This document shows, one piece after another, positions 1 through 11,349 of a stretch of 64,000 bases of DNA (positions are counted from its first letter, which is position 1; every line of letters begins with the position of its first letter). The translations under genes were made by a program, and so were the position numbers. The notes under the pieces are model-generated. The model saw only the letters and a list, made by a program, of their open reading frames with translations, was not told the origin of the DNA and searched no databases. The stretch comes from Sipunculus nudus (taxonomy: Eukaryota; Annelida; Sipuncula; Golfingiida; Sipunculidae): positions 66,408,453-66,472,452 of the forward strand of contig CM049311.1 of NCBI GenBank assembly GCA_026874595.1, given 5' to 3'.

Positions 1-596
1 TAGTTTTCAAAGTTTTCTTTGTGGTCCTTTGGAGTTATAAAAACGGGCTTTTCGGTGGTTTGGTTTATTCTGTCTGAAATGTTGAGCTTTCTAGCGATGT
101 TGTTTAATGCTTTCTCTATATCTGTCTTTATTTCATAACCTGCGCTTTTGTATTTTTGCGTGATGTTTTCTTTCATGATCTTTTCATAGTCAATTGGCTT
201 CATTTTGTACATGTTTCTTGTTTTGTCCGCTTTTACGAAAATTTCGGTCGACATTTTTATTTTTCCTATACCTTCTCTGAGGGTTGCTTGGAAATCACTG
301 CCAGCGTTTCTGAATTGTATGTTTTCTACCATATGGAGGAGATCCCTTTCCAATTCTACCATTTCCTCAACCTGGGGTGGATAGTTTTTAGATTTCAGCC
401 CAAAATGTCCATTTTGTGTTTCATTATCACTACTATGGCTAGATTCAGATTCCGGGTTCCCCTTTAGAAACAATAATGCTTTCCATCGCATGCGTTTGAT
501 TAGTTCCTCGGTCTTTTCTATCAATTTTATCATCAGCTGAAAATCATCATCGCATCTAGTGAAACAGACTGTTTTGAATTTACACTGTTGTTTTCT
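1..596 (-). pseudogene. Partial reverse-transcriptase-like mobile element protein, 5' portion, cut by window edge
   Basis: Reading the minus strand from 596 down to 1 gives about 198 codons without a stop; a TAA closes the frame upstream at 597-599, next to a (TA)n array. No convincing start codon is visible, so the 5' end may be truncated. The peptide begins with a charged stretch containing TRCDDDF and EKTEELIKRMRWKALLF, has an acidic-serine linker, then NYPPQVEEMVELERDLL, and ends at the window edge with PVFITPKDHKENFEN. I recall this last motif from a reverse transcriptase family widespread in aquatic invertebrates and fish, resembling Penelope-like elements, where it precedes the catalytic palm. 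The family assignment is from memory, and the catalytic part lies outside the window. That it is a protein-coding element remnant is more certain than its class. Confidence 0.5.
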
Positions 597-603
597 TTAG
601 CGT

Positions 604-662
<59 letters not shown>
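604..662. repeat. (TA)n microsatellite
   Basis: Nearly pure TA dinucleotide run with one early interruption. It abuts the upstream end of the RT-like frame at 1-596. Confidence 0.95.
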
Positions 663-664
<2 letters not shown>

Positions 665-3600
665 CACGGCCCCTTTGTCAAGTTTTATCAGGCTATCAGT
701 ATTCATAAAATGACTGTACGACTGTTTGATATGGAATAATGTCAAAGCCCTCTGTACTGTAATACAGCGTAGGTCAAAGTGAGACTTTAACATAATATAC
801 TAACATAATAAAAAAACATAGCAGTAAAAACAAAACGAATCGATGAAACACGACGAGAGCACTTAAGCACTCGCTTACTTGGGGTGTACAGAGGGGAGTC
901 ACGTATCAGGGAGTCGTGCAATGGTGTTCTGTCTGTTAGCGAATTAATAACAGACGGTCTAAAGAGGACGTGAAGCCAAGAACCCGGATGAAAAAGATCA
1001 ACTAATTCAGGCCATCTGCCTATAAAGTCAGGTATTCCCAGGCAGGTACTTACCGCTCTACGCACAGTCCACTTTTCTTATCAGAGCCGGTTCCTGTGCC
1101 AAATAACGGATGAAGCCAGACAACGGATGGTGTCCAAATATTCCTTTTACTTTCGTTCTGTATGTTTTATGCTTTATAATTCAGTCATAACCAAAATCAA
1201 AGGATTTGCAAATATAGCAAATCCGCAGGAACAGGAATTAACAGATACAACTGTGCCTGTCCTGTTCCTAAGTATATACAGACAGAACAAGTGTTACCGG
1301 ATGATGATAACGCTGCAGTCTAAAAAGAGTGTCTGTCCGCCCCGGTGATATCACAAAGCATGGAATCAATAAAATACCAGCACCGCTTCGTTGTCACTGG
1401 ATCTGCATCAATAATACACAGGCCTTAACATTTTAAACATCATACGTAGAGATATGTCAACACGTTCCGTCAAAGGAGGAGAACCTCGACTCCTCCCATG
1501 TAAAAAAAAAACTGATCACACGATCGAGGGCCTGTCTGCTCTCTGCTTCCTGTCAGCAATTGATGAGCAAGTAAAGTAACACCGTACTGACTGACGCGGC
1601 GTTATCTGATCACCATGGTCTTGAGCGGAGTTACTGTTTTGTTTGTCTCTTCATAATTCACCAATTCTCAAAGTTTCTTGTCATTCAATAAAAAGCATCT
1701 TGCGCGGAAACAACAAACTGCAATACCTATAAAAGTTCTAGTCCTTGCCTGTCAGGGTTCTGTACCTTTACCTGTATTACATTGAGCCGATGAAAACATG
1801 ATTTTTTATCCGAAAGAGCAAAACAATATTGCAGCATAAACTATCTCCTAATATTTTAATGCGGGAAAACAACCATAAACCATAAACTTCAGGGCGAGTG
1901 CGTTCACCTCGTCGTGAACATGATAAATGGATCTGCGTTAATACATTTTTTAAAAATGCCCCTCTGATTTTCATTGTTGCAAAGGAAATGAAATAAAAAA
2001 ATATTTGATTATCATGTTTTTCCTGAAGACCGAGGCCCCGTAGATTATAAAGCCCAAGGCCGCAGTCCGCACAGTCCACCAGAGGCGTGTTAAGGGGGTG
2101 GGGGGGGGGGGGGGGGTTCGCAACAGGCGCGCGCCCCCCCCCCCCTTAAATCTGTCCAATAAATTTTAGCGGGCACCCAATTTCGTTAATCGTCAGGGCG
2201 TGCCTAAACCTATCACAAAATAACTGCACTAAGTTGTATTTGAAAGCCCAGACCATAGTTTTAACTGTTTCGATTGAATCAGTGTAGGATGACACCCTCT
2301 AGTAGCTATGATGGACCAAACAAAATCCTTATCGGAAGCTGCTGCTCATGCATGACCCATTGGGCTCGACAGTCCTGCATGACGGTTAGCCTTTAGGGAC
2401 TGGTTCTGTGATAGTTTTAGGTAACGTCAGTGTCTGGTGTTCAATCCCCGCCGGTTTTAATCTAATTTAAAGCAGGCCCTATGAGGGGTGAAGTCAGCAG
2501 GTATACACCTTAACGGGGACACGACGGGAACAAGGGGTGCCAGATCGACTAGGAATTTCATATAGAGTAGAATCATATGTTTGAATATGTAGAAGTCTCA
2601 TTTAGTTTTATTTTAGCTTATAAAAATTTTAGTAATGAGACCCAGTGAGGGTCCGATATAGGGCGACAAAAAAGAGAATCCCGTTTGTCATTTGAGAAAC
2701 ATGTATATGGAGTTTTTAGTTTAAATAGAGGGGTCGAAATTAAAGAGACCGGTTCCAGCAAGGAATTTTCTACAGGGCCAAATGAAATGGTTGAAAATGA
2801 AGAAGTCTCACTTGATTTTATTTTTGACTAGAAATCTAGAATGAGGCACAAGGAAAAGCTCGAAAATAATGAAGTCGCGTGTTTAACGAAATATTAATAT
2901 AGAGTTTCTAAAAGTGAGTGACCAAAGGGGCCCGGGCGCGTCAGAAGTTTCCTATGTAAAGAACTCCAGAACAAACTTGACAATTAGAAAATCTCTTTGG
3001 CTTTTATGTTACCCTGCATTAATATAGCTGTCATCAGGACGACTCAAAGAAGCACGGAAAATGCTTGTAAATGTGGAACTTTGTTTTTCTTCTTTGGTGT
3101 TCACTTATATTTATAGTTTTAATTGGAAGGGACTCGGACCTAGGAGTTTTCAAGGGCACAAGAACAGGCTTGACGATAAAGTCTCAAATTTGAGTCTCTC
3201 TTTTGTCTTAAATAGCATTAGCTAGTTTACAGAGGTTTAAACTCGTCGGGTCCAAAAGGCCTGGATGGGTCAAGAGTTTTAAGGCCCATTAGAATGTATG
3301 GGTTTGTAGAAATATACTGATTATAGGGGCATAATAATTATGGTATATAACAGAATGACAAATTTTATATTTAGTACAACAGATCCGTGCATTGAAGAAA
3401 TTAACCGAAATTAATATTTATTTGCATTTTTTCTACATGGTCCGGAGGGCTATGGAAAGCATACACTTTCCTACCAGAAGTGCATGCCGTTTGTTTTCAT
3501 TTTACTCGTTTACTCTGTCTAGATCCGATACAAAATGTAGGTTATTTGCTTTTGTCAAGTGTTCATAAATAAATTATTCAAGGACCCAAATTTATTTATT

Positions 3601-5212
3601 AATTCATGCGGAATATAAAACGATTCAGTGGAGAGGCCTCTTTTATTTTCTTAGTGTGTGGAATAGAAGTAGTGTGTGTGTGGGGGGGGGGGGGTCGCTT
3701 TCATTTGTTTATAAATCCCGGGACCCCTATATATGCATGCTATATTTATCTTGTCGATTATCAACTTATCAGGAACTCATATAGCTTCCTATTATTATGA
3801 AAGATCAGCTTAAATGCAGAATCACAGTAGTCATCGATACAGCTTCCACTGCCGATCATACCTCTTAAAGTAATTAACAAGCTGACGCATATGCACTAGA
3901 CTTGGCTGCGGCGGCACGTGATGATTTATCAAACTATTTTAACCCCTTATTATGTTCCTGTAAATATTTTTTATTCTTCCAAGTTTCGATTGGTTTTGTC
4001 GTCATTGTGATAGTATTATTGTTGGTAGTACATACAGCATGAGAAGCACATACTGTATTGTGAGTAGGTGGTTTGCCTTGAGCCTGAGGGTATAGGGATG
4101 CCTGCTAAGACCTCCATATGATTTTATTACAGGTAAGTATGTGGATATATATGATATAATATACGTAGCATTAAATGGAGAAAACTATGCATCCCTCTGT
4201 TACAGTCCAATTTTTAGTATACTGCTTAAAGAGGTAAAGCTTTGGATTTAACTCGAATAAAGAGTTTATTACATCCTTAAAACTGAATTATTATTAAAAT
4301 GATGGAAAAGGAGAGGGCCGGAAACCTTTTGTACCGCCTCGAAATATTTCTCTGCTTAGTCTCATATAGATCGTTAACATATTATCTCCAAAACTGAATG
4401 GAGTCTATCCTTTCTGCTCAAACATCATTGAGTTTTAATTAATCTTAATAATTTGATCTTATATAAACACATTACCAATCGTCAGTGATGGGGGTGGGGG
4501 AGGGGTATATAGAACATAATGTGTCTGTCGACTGTCTCGGCCGAAGGGGAAGGGAGGGGGGTGTCCCCTCTGAATTTTTGCGGTCGTTCCCCCCTATGCT
4601 AAAATCCTGCGCACGCCCTTGTACATACATCTATATACAATAGGAGATACTTTGGTCATTATAATAATTTTACTCTGCACCCTTGTTTAACTGTTCTCGA
4701 AAATTTATATTTTGAACAGGCAGTTTCTTTATATAAGGATAATTGCATTTTGAAAAAAATGATAAAAATAAGCATCATTTGCAACATGGGAACTTTAACT
4801 TTGAAACCTCTGCCAATAGCAGTATAATCAGTATTTAAGGGATCCATTTTAATTATTGGCAGAGGGAGCATCATTCCAAATCCCATATGCAACATTCAAA
4901 CGAAAATGTGGAGTCGGGGCTCGCGGCGATAACGGTAACTCCAGCAAGTCGAGGCCTGCATCGCCTCCCTCACAAAGGTTCAGAAATGTATTGTTCCAGG
5001 TATTTGGTCTCCTAAATACTATAAGAACAAAATAGAAGTGAAGCCTGTGAAGATATTTGAAGATGCCACACTAAGGCAAGTACAAAGGACCCCAGACGCC
5101 TTTTCAGGTGAGCTCCAGAACACCCAGCACCCATGCAGGTCGGATGGTAAGAGCACCAGCAACCACGCCCACTCTGTGATGATCCCATTAAACCCACTCG
5201 CATGCAAAGTTT
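663..5212. other. Non-coding stretch, no gene recognised
   Basis: I find no homologous protein frame on either strand. The stretch holds homopolymer G and C tracts (2098-2150, 3682-3694, 4487-4560). Near 4590-4620 is a TE-like end with a CCTGCGCACGCCCTT motif. A block at about 2350-2480 has a weak tRNA B-box-like GTTCAATCCCC. All open frames here are short and unsupported. Confidence 0.6.
2085..2153. repeat. Paired poly-G / poly-C tracts with GCGCGC centre
   Basis: An AGGCGTGTTAAGGGGG start leads into a G run of about 20. A short GC-rich centre and a C run of about 13 ending in CCTTAA follow. The arrangement is an imperfect inverted repeat and resembles the terminus of a small AGGGGCGT-type repeat seen elsewhere in the window (33015, 43675). 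Confidence 0.5.
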
Positions 5213-5596
5213 GGCCCTATTCAGAGTTTGGCACTATGCAGAGTTTGGCACTATTCAGAGTTTGGCACTATGCAGAGTTTGGCACTATGCATAGTTTGGC
5301 ACTATTCAGAGTTTGGCACTATGCAGAGTTTGGCACTATTCAGAGTTTGGCACTATGCAGAGTTTGGCACTATGCAGAGTTTGGCACTATTCAGAGTTTG
5401 GCACTATTCAGAGTTTGGCACTATGCAGAGTTTGGCACTATTCAGAGTTTGGCACTATGCAGAGTTTGGCACTATTCAGAGTTTGGCACTATGCAGAGTT
5501 TGGCACTATTCAGAGTTTGGCACTATGCAGAGTTTGGCACTATTCAGAGTTTGGCACTATGCAGAGTTTGGCACTGTTCAGTATTTTGCACTATGG
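5213..5596 (+). repeat. 17-bp minisatellite (CAGAGTTTGGCACTATK)
   Basis: About 22 tandem copies of a 17-bp unit. Copies differ mainly at one position (ATTCAG versus ATGCAG) and mostly alternate, giving a partial 34-bp higher-order period. No copy contains a stop in any plus-strand frame, so all three frames stay open and would encode the same rotating 17-residue peptide. This is an artefact of repeat length, not evidence of a gene. The last two units (GTTCAGTATTTTGC, GGATAGTTTTGC) are degenerate. Confidence 0.95.
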
Positions 5597-6572
5597 ATAG
5601 TTTTGCACTAGCATAGAACCTTTACATTGAATGATGATATTGTGATCTTTCTTCTCTTCATCAGCCAAATGCAGCACTAAAGGTTTTTGATCATGTAAAA
5701 ATTAATTCAAGTGAAACTAATTCATTAAATAGTTGCAAATTTTTAGGTGTCGTATATACACTCAGTACCAGCTAAGTTTTTTAAGCGTTGTTTACTTTTT
5801 GCATTATCACGTTTGGAATATGTTTTCCTAAGTAGTGACAAGAAAGATGAGTATAACACTATCATATCTGGGCAGCACACTTGTTTATGATTTGTGTATT
5901 TTCTCCTTTACGGCCTGGTTGACTTGACCATAAAAACGCTTTGATTAAAGAAAAGATATGCTATAATGACGGTTGGAAGAAGAGCCCTCCATTGCTTATT
6001 ATATCCCCCTCCCCCCTAAGTGTGTCACGTGTCTGTGGTAACAAGTGACCTTTGTTTGTCCTTCAGCGATATAATTATGACGAAATGTGAGACGTAACAG
6101 TGAAGTGTGACGCTCTGAACACAGCGCGCGACCTCCCGGAGACTCAACTCACGCGCTGTAAGAAAATGGAAGGAATTTTGATGTTCTACAAGCAGCCAAC
6201 CGACGCTGGGTAAAACAAAAAATGATTGGCTCAGCATGTAAACAAAGATTACTCCGCCCGTGCTCGTTATCCGGCACTGCAAGAGAGGAAATTTGCAAAC
6301 ACTCGGGGCTAACCAACTGACCTTAGGCCACACCATGAAGCTAGTATAGAGTCTGTCCTGAAAGGTTACGATTGAACCTGTTTATTCCACCGGGGTGTTT
6401 AAATATAACGCAAGAGGGAATTCCACGAAGACAGCACCGCCTGGTCGCCAGACCTGACGGCTATCGCGAATTCGTGTTGCGTTTACAGTGGAGCGAACAG
6501 TCGAGTATAGCGTAACCGCTGCTTATGTAGCGTAGCGAAGTGTGTGCACAAGGAGAGTACAGGCCTTACTGT

Positions 6573-6575
<3 letters not shown>
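5597..6575. other. Non-coding stretch, no gene recognised
   Basis: Between the minisatellite and a (TA)n array. The part at 6020-6560 is richer in GC and CpG than its surroundings, but no protein or RNA similarity is recognisable. Confidence 0.5.

Positions 6576-6642
<67 letters not shown>
6576..6642. repeat. (TA)n microsatellite abutting 5' LTR
   Basis: Pure TA run ending exactly where the TGTTACAGG start of the LTR begins. A second TA run follows the other end of the same retrotransposon, so the element appears to sit inside a TA array. Confidence 0.95.
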
Positions 6643-6646
<4 letters not shown>

Positions 6647-6901
6647 ACAGGTGCTCTTTTTATTGTTTGACACGGGCGTAACCCTTGTTGTTGTTACATT
6701 CTATGTTTAATCCGTATTGGTTGAACTCTCGTTGTCATGTGAGCCTTGGGTTTTCACGCCTGGTAGTGGGTCACGTGATGAGCCTGGTGTGTAGAGACAC
6801 ACGGCTATGTCTTTCTAGAGAATTCTTGAAACGCGTGTGGTGCAGGACCTTAATTATAGACTGTTCGAGAAGTGGAAAATTCCCGGCTTGGGGTGTGAAG
6901 G

Positions 6902-6909
6902 TATATAAA
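6902..6909 (+). promoter_or_regulatory. LTR TATA box
   Basis: TATATAAA followed by GGGGCTG. The same motif at the same LTR position occurs in the 3' LTR (12968-12975), and as a near match in the copies near 29.3 kb and 45.4 kb. Conservation across copies suggests it directs transcription start at the U3/R boundary about 30 bp downstream. Confidence 0.7.
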
Positions 6910-7265
6910 GGGGCTGTTTTTTAAAACCAGAGGGCAGACAACAGAGCAGATACCAGCGCACGCAGAAGCGTGTGTCAGATTCTAAGACTTTGTCCGACGA
7001 ATGCGGCAATTATTCATTTTCAAAGATTTTCTCCTGGATTTCATACATTTGGACTTCAGTTTACTTTCTGTGTTGTTGCAAGAGCTTACCACTGGACTGT
7101 CATTCTCCGAGAGTTTACATTCAAAGGACTTATTGTGGTGACGGTGTTGGTATCGAGGTACGTACCATTATCTTTCTGTGTGATTGTATTGACTTGTTGC
7201 TATAACGCTGTTTTACTGTGTAATTGTATTGATTTATTGTATTGTATTGTTAGGGTTGTTTTAAG

Positions 7266-7271
7266 AATAAA
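7266..7271 (+). promoter_or_regulatory. LTR polyadenylation signal
   Basis: AATAAA within TTTTAAGAATAAATTAT. It is conserved in the 3' LTR at 13332-13337 and in the related LTRs, and probably marks the R/U5 boundary. Confidence 0.65.
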
Positions 7272-7431
7272 TTATTGTAATTTGTTAACATAAAAAAACA
7301 CTGACTTCTTTATTCATTCCCCTAGACATTTCACGCTGCCTAGTGTTACAGAATATGATTTGTTTTTATTCTCCATTACAAAATTTGTGTTCATCACGCA
7401 TACATGATCTGTTAGGTTCCGTACATAAACT

Positions 7432-7449
7432 TAGGGGCTCGTCCGGGAT
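7432..7449 (+). promoter_or_regulatory. Primer binding site, tRNA-Pro type
   Basis: TAGGGGCTCGTCCGGGAT lies six bases after the 5' LTR. From established knowledge, the tRNA-Pro primer site of murine leukaemia-type retroviruses is the same 18-mer with TGG instead of TAG at the start, so this matches 17 of 18 positions. The mismatch falls in the CCA-complementary end and is probably decay. Confidence 0.8.
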
Positions 7450-7599
7450 GCTTAATAGTTTTCAAATTTATAAGGCCTTGACCTGGACATTGTTTTATCA
7501 TACATTGTTTATAAGATTACATATTGTTTACAGTACATTGTTAACAGGATTTATCTCAGTGGTTTTTGTTGTTGTTTTGACATCTTATCAAGGCAGATT

Positions 7600-8795
7600 T
7601 CAAACATGAGATATTTGTTGACGATCCCGACCCTGATCAACTTGAGCAGTTGTCAAAAGAACAGTTGTTTCATTTGGGACAACACTTAGGGCTAAATGTG
7701 AGAAAAGCTTTGAGAAAACCTGATATCATTGCTAAAATCATACAAGATCATATTAGGAAAGGTTTAATTGAAGAGACTGAAGTTGAAACATCAAAAAATG
7801 ACAGCCTTGCTTTGCAACTAGAATTAAAAAGTTGGAAATGCAACATGAGCTAGCATTAAAAGAGAGGCAAGAACGGTTAGAAAGGAAAGACTAGAAAAAG
7901 AAATAGAAAGAGACAGACTAGGAAAAGAAAAAGATATTGAGTTAAAACGACTGGAGTTAGAAAGACTTAAACAAGAACATAGTCTACGTGCTGCCCCAAC
8001 TCACAGTTTGATGTTACTAAACACATTTGACTTGTCCCACCTTTTAAAGAAAAAGAGGTTAATAAATATTTCTTACACTTTGAGAAGGTAGCTGAAAATT
8101 TGAAATGGCCTAAGGAAAATTGGACTATGCTGTTACAAATTGTATTGGCTTGCAAGGCCAGAGAAATATATGCAGGGCTTTCAGTAGAAACTGCTGCTGA
8201 TTATGACCTGGTAAAACGATTAATCCTAAAAAGTTACGAGTTAGTTCAAGAGGCTTACCGCCAGAAATTCAGGAATTGGGAAAAGCGCAATAAACAGACC
8301 TACGTAGAATTTGCTAGGACAAAAGAGCAGTTGTTTGATCGCTGGTGTTGTTCTAAAAATGTAATGAAAGATTATGACAACTTGCGCCAGTTGATTTTGC
8401 TTGAAAAATTTAAGCGCTGCATTAACGCAGATGTTAAAACTTTTCTCGATGAGAAAAGTCATGAAACACTTGACATTGCCGCTCAATTAGCTGATGATTA
8501 TTCAATGACACACAAAATGTCATTTACTAGCAAATCAAACCAGTCATTCACAAATAAGAATGTAAAACAGTATGGTCAAAAGAAGTTTAAAGCACAGTCA
8601 CCCAGTACAATTTGTCCTGACAGTTCAGCAAAGCCCGTAGCTACATCTCAGTCCACGTCCACTGTGTCTAAGTCCAACAAAGACCAGTCATTTTCAAAGA
8701 AAATCTGTATTACTGCAAGTAGGAAGGTCATCTAATATCTGACTGCTGGAAACTTGCGAATAGACCAAATAGCAAACCTTCTGGTTTCGTTTCAA
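7600..8795 (+). pseudogene. gag: gag remnant (SAP-like N terminus, capsid-like domain, zinc knuckle)
   Basis: The reading begins just after the leader with an acidic stretch, then EQLFHLGQHLGLNVRKALRKP, resembling the SAP-like N terminus of fish Gmr1/gypsy gag proteins. A frame break near 7853 precedes a highly charged coiled-coil segment (KERQERLERK..) up to about 7980, followed by another break near 8030. From 8100 the frame covers a SCAN/capsid-like helical region (WPKENWTMLLQIVLACKA, YRQKFRNWEKR). Near 8705-8755 a CX2CX4HX4C zinc knuckle ending GHLISDCWKL is split by a frameshift. Gag would package the element RNA in cytoplasmic particles; this copy cannot encode the whole protein. Start codon uncertain. 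Confidence 0.8.
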
Positions 8796-8800
8796 AATCT

Positions 8801-9124
8801 ATGCATAGCATAGTACAAGAGCCAGGCTCTTTTCATGTAAATAAGGGGTACAACTCCTTTGTTGACTCAAATAAAGAGTTTGATGCTACGCAGGCCCAAG
8901 TGCCGTCTGAACCTAAAGAAGAATTGTTAGCTTGCGGGGTAAAAACCTCAGTTGATTCCTGCGAGAAATTAAATAAGGCTAGGTCCTTTCAAGACTCTTG
9001 TGAGGAGTGTTCTCTAAATGAGGCTAAGTCCTTTTATGACTCTTGCGAGAGTATTTCAGATGAGGCCAGGTCCTCTTATGACAAACAAAAGTTTGTTTCT
9101 GCTGAGGAAAATCCCTCTGTGTAG
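8801..9124 (+). pseudogene. gag-pol linker with triplicated acidic peptide repeat
   Basis: An open stretch following the zinc knuckle, ending at a TAG. It contains three diverged copies of a short Ser/Asp/Glu/Cys-rich peptide (DSCEKLNKARSF, DSCEECSLNEAKSF, DSCESISDEARSS). No catalytic domain is recognisable. It lies between nucleocapsid and protease and may be a spacer expanded by internal tandem duplication. Function unknown. Confidence 0.55.
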
Positions 9125-9269
9125 ATGGTTGTAGATTCCTTAGATGACTCTGAAACAGAGTTTATGACTGACACTGTCAATGTCAGTTCTTTGTTTGATG
9201 AGGTTGAGGTAGTAGTTTCCTCTCTTGACTCTGAAATGGATTTATTTGAGCCATTCATACATGATGGTT

Positions 9270-9969
9270 TTGTATCACTTTCAAGTGATTTTCAGATTCT
9301 ACCCCTGTTAGAATTTTGAGGGACACTGGTTCAGGCCAGACTCTCATGTTAGCAAACACTTTGTCATTTTCTAATAGGTCCTTTACTGGTGCACATGCAC
9401 TTGTTAATGGTTTGTTTTCAGACAGGCACACTTCAGTCCCGCTTCACAGTATCCATTTAAAGTCAGATTTGATTTCTGGGAATATTACTGTTGGCATTAG
9501 AACTACTTTACCCTTTAAGGGAATTCAGTTGTTAATAGGCAATGATGTTGCATGTGATAGTGTACAGCCTGAACCCATAGTGACAGAAAAGCCGTCACTT
9601 GATCAGGACACTGATCCGGAAAGTCAGGAAATTCCTGGTTTGTGTCCTTCATGTGCTGTAACTAGATCTATGGCCAAGAAAAAAAAAACACTTGAGGAAA
9701 ATGGTTCAGATAATAACACTCTGGGAGTCACTAGTGACTTGTCTAACGACTCGCTCGTACAGGATGCAGCATTCTCAAGGTCAGAACTTATCGCGGAACA
9801 GCATAAGGACCCTGATATTTTATGTTTGTTTCCCAGGGCAGTTTCTAAAGATGATCTATCACATAACCTAGTTTGTTTCTATGTCAAAAATGTAGTGCTT
9901 ATATGCGTAAATGGTGACCACCTGATGTATGCGCTGATGATGAGTGGGCCATCAAACATCAAACAATAA
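9270..9969 (+). pseudogene. pol (PR): Retroviral-type aspartic protease remnant
   Basis: RILRDTGSGQTLML carries the DTG active-site triad. About 70 residues later GIQLLIGNDVA matches the flap/ILG-type C-terminal motif of gypsy proteases (usual ILGRD/LIGND). The protease would cut Gag and Pol in the particle. The frame then runs on through an acidic linker to the integrase N terminus, ending at TAA 9967-9969. The TTG at 9316 is not a plausible start; the domain would be made by readthrough or frameshift from gag. Confidence 0.82.
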
Positions 9970-11030
9970 TGCACAAAAGCTTTCGCGGTGAAGTTCTAAG
10001 CATGACACATGAGGCTCCCTTGTCTGGCCATTTAGGTATAAATAAAACTTATCAAAAAGTTAGTACACACTTCTATTGGCCTAACCTCAGGAAAGATGTT
10101 GTACAATATTGTAAATCATGCCATACATGCCAGATGGTAGGCAAGCCCAATCAGAATCCCCTTAAGGCCCCACTTAGGCCTATTCCTGCTTTTGATGAAC
10201 CATTCAGTAGGATTATTGTTGATTGTGTTGGACCACAGTACTGCCCAAAACAAAATCTGGACATGAATACTTGCTAACAATTATGTGCGCATCTACTAGG
10301 TTCCCTGAGGCAATACCATTGCGCAAAATTAATGCCAAAAGTGTTGTCAAAGCTTTTTACAACTTTTGGATTGCCAAAATCCGTCGAGTCTGACCACGGG
10401 TCTAATTTTATGTCTGGCTTATTTCAACGAGTTATGCCTGAGCCAGGTATAAAACAGTACAGCCCTTCACCATACCATCCTGAGGGTTAGGGCGCCCTCG
10501 AGCGTTTTCACCAGATATTAAAAAACATGATCAGAACTTATTGCTATGACACACAGAAAGACTGGGATGAAGGAATCCACCTATTGTTGTTTGCTGTCAG
10601 AGAATCCTTTCAAGAGTCTTTGGGTTTCAGTCCCTTTGAACTAGTTTTTGGACACTTCATTCGTGGTCCATTGAAACTGCTTAAAGAAAAACTCTTGGGT
10701 GAAAATCCTGATTCTCTTAGTTTACTGCGGTATGTCTCAAGCTTTCGCACTAAAATGCACAATGCTTGTGAGATTGCAAAGTCAAATCTAAAATCTGTAC
10801 GAACTAACATGAAAACAGAGTATGACAAGCACACTGTAAGTACGACGATTGAGCCTGGTGAAAAGGTCCTTGCCTTACTTCCCATCCCTGACAGACCTCT
10901 GCAAGCTAGGTATTTTGGTCCTTTTATTGTTGACAAGAAATTGTGATTTAAATTACATACTTTTGACACCAGATAGACGTAAGAAGAAACAGCTGTGCCA
11001 TGTTAACATGTTGAAACCATATTCTGACAG
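9969..11030 (+). pseudogene. pol (INT): Integrase remnant located upstream of RT
   Basis: The N-terminal H2C2 zinc finger is visible (HEAPLSGHLG... then CKSCHTCQ). The core begins with IIVDCVGP, carrying the first catalytic Asp. Near 10385-10410 the frame reads ESDHGSNF with the second Asp, and near 10495-10510 GALERFHQ carries the catalytic Glu. The core is broken by a frameshift near 10350-10370 and an in-frame TAG at 10488-10490. From 10527 ECGFSPFELVFG-type sequence follows (here ESLGFSPFELVFG), then a C-terminal domain ending HVNMLKPY near 11020. Integrase inserts the cDNA into chromosomal DNA. Its position before RT is the defining oddity of this element. Confidence 0.9.
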
Positions 11031-11349
11031 AAATAGCACATCAGATGTTGTACAAAATGTTACTGCTGTAAACACTGACCCTGACCCAGTTAAAATAGAT
11101 ACTGATTGTAAGTGTGATGTAGACATTCAGTGTGGTACAGTACCATTAAAAAACTCAGACGTGCTTAAAAACCTGGATACAAAACTGTCACACCTTACCG
11201 CACAAGAACAACAAGACCTGAAGAACCTGCTGTCGAATTATGAACATATGAAGATTTGTTTAGTAACATTCCACCGCGAACTAACATGTTGTGCCATGAC
11301 GTCGATTTTGGTGAGGCAAGCGCAGTTAAGCAACATCCATATAGACTGA

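Larger units (their letters stand above)
6643..7425 (+). repeat. 5' LTR of Gmr1-type element
   Basis: Starts TGTTACAGGTGCTC at the end of a (TA)n array and ends ..GGTTCCGTACA. The 3' LTR ends ..GGTTCCGTAACA, so there is a one-base difference at the terminus. It contains a TATA-like TATATAAA at 6902-6909 and an AATAAA signal at 7266-7271, consistent with a U3-R-U5 layout. Short internal open frames are not genes. Confidence 0.93.

Noticed and set aside
2400-2470. Weak B-box GTTCAATCCCC suggesting a SINE
   Set aside because: No matching A-box or second copy in the window.
5038-5616. 192-codon open frame with repeated VWHYAEFGT peptide
   Set aside because: Generated by the stop-free 17-bp minisatellite; starts at GTG, and all three frames are equally open.
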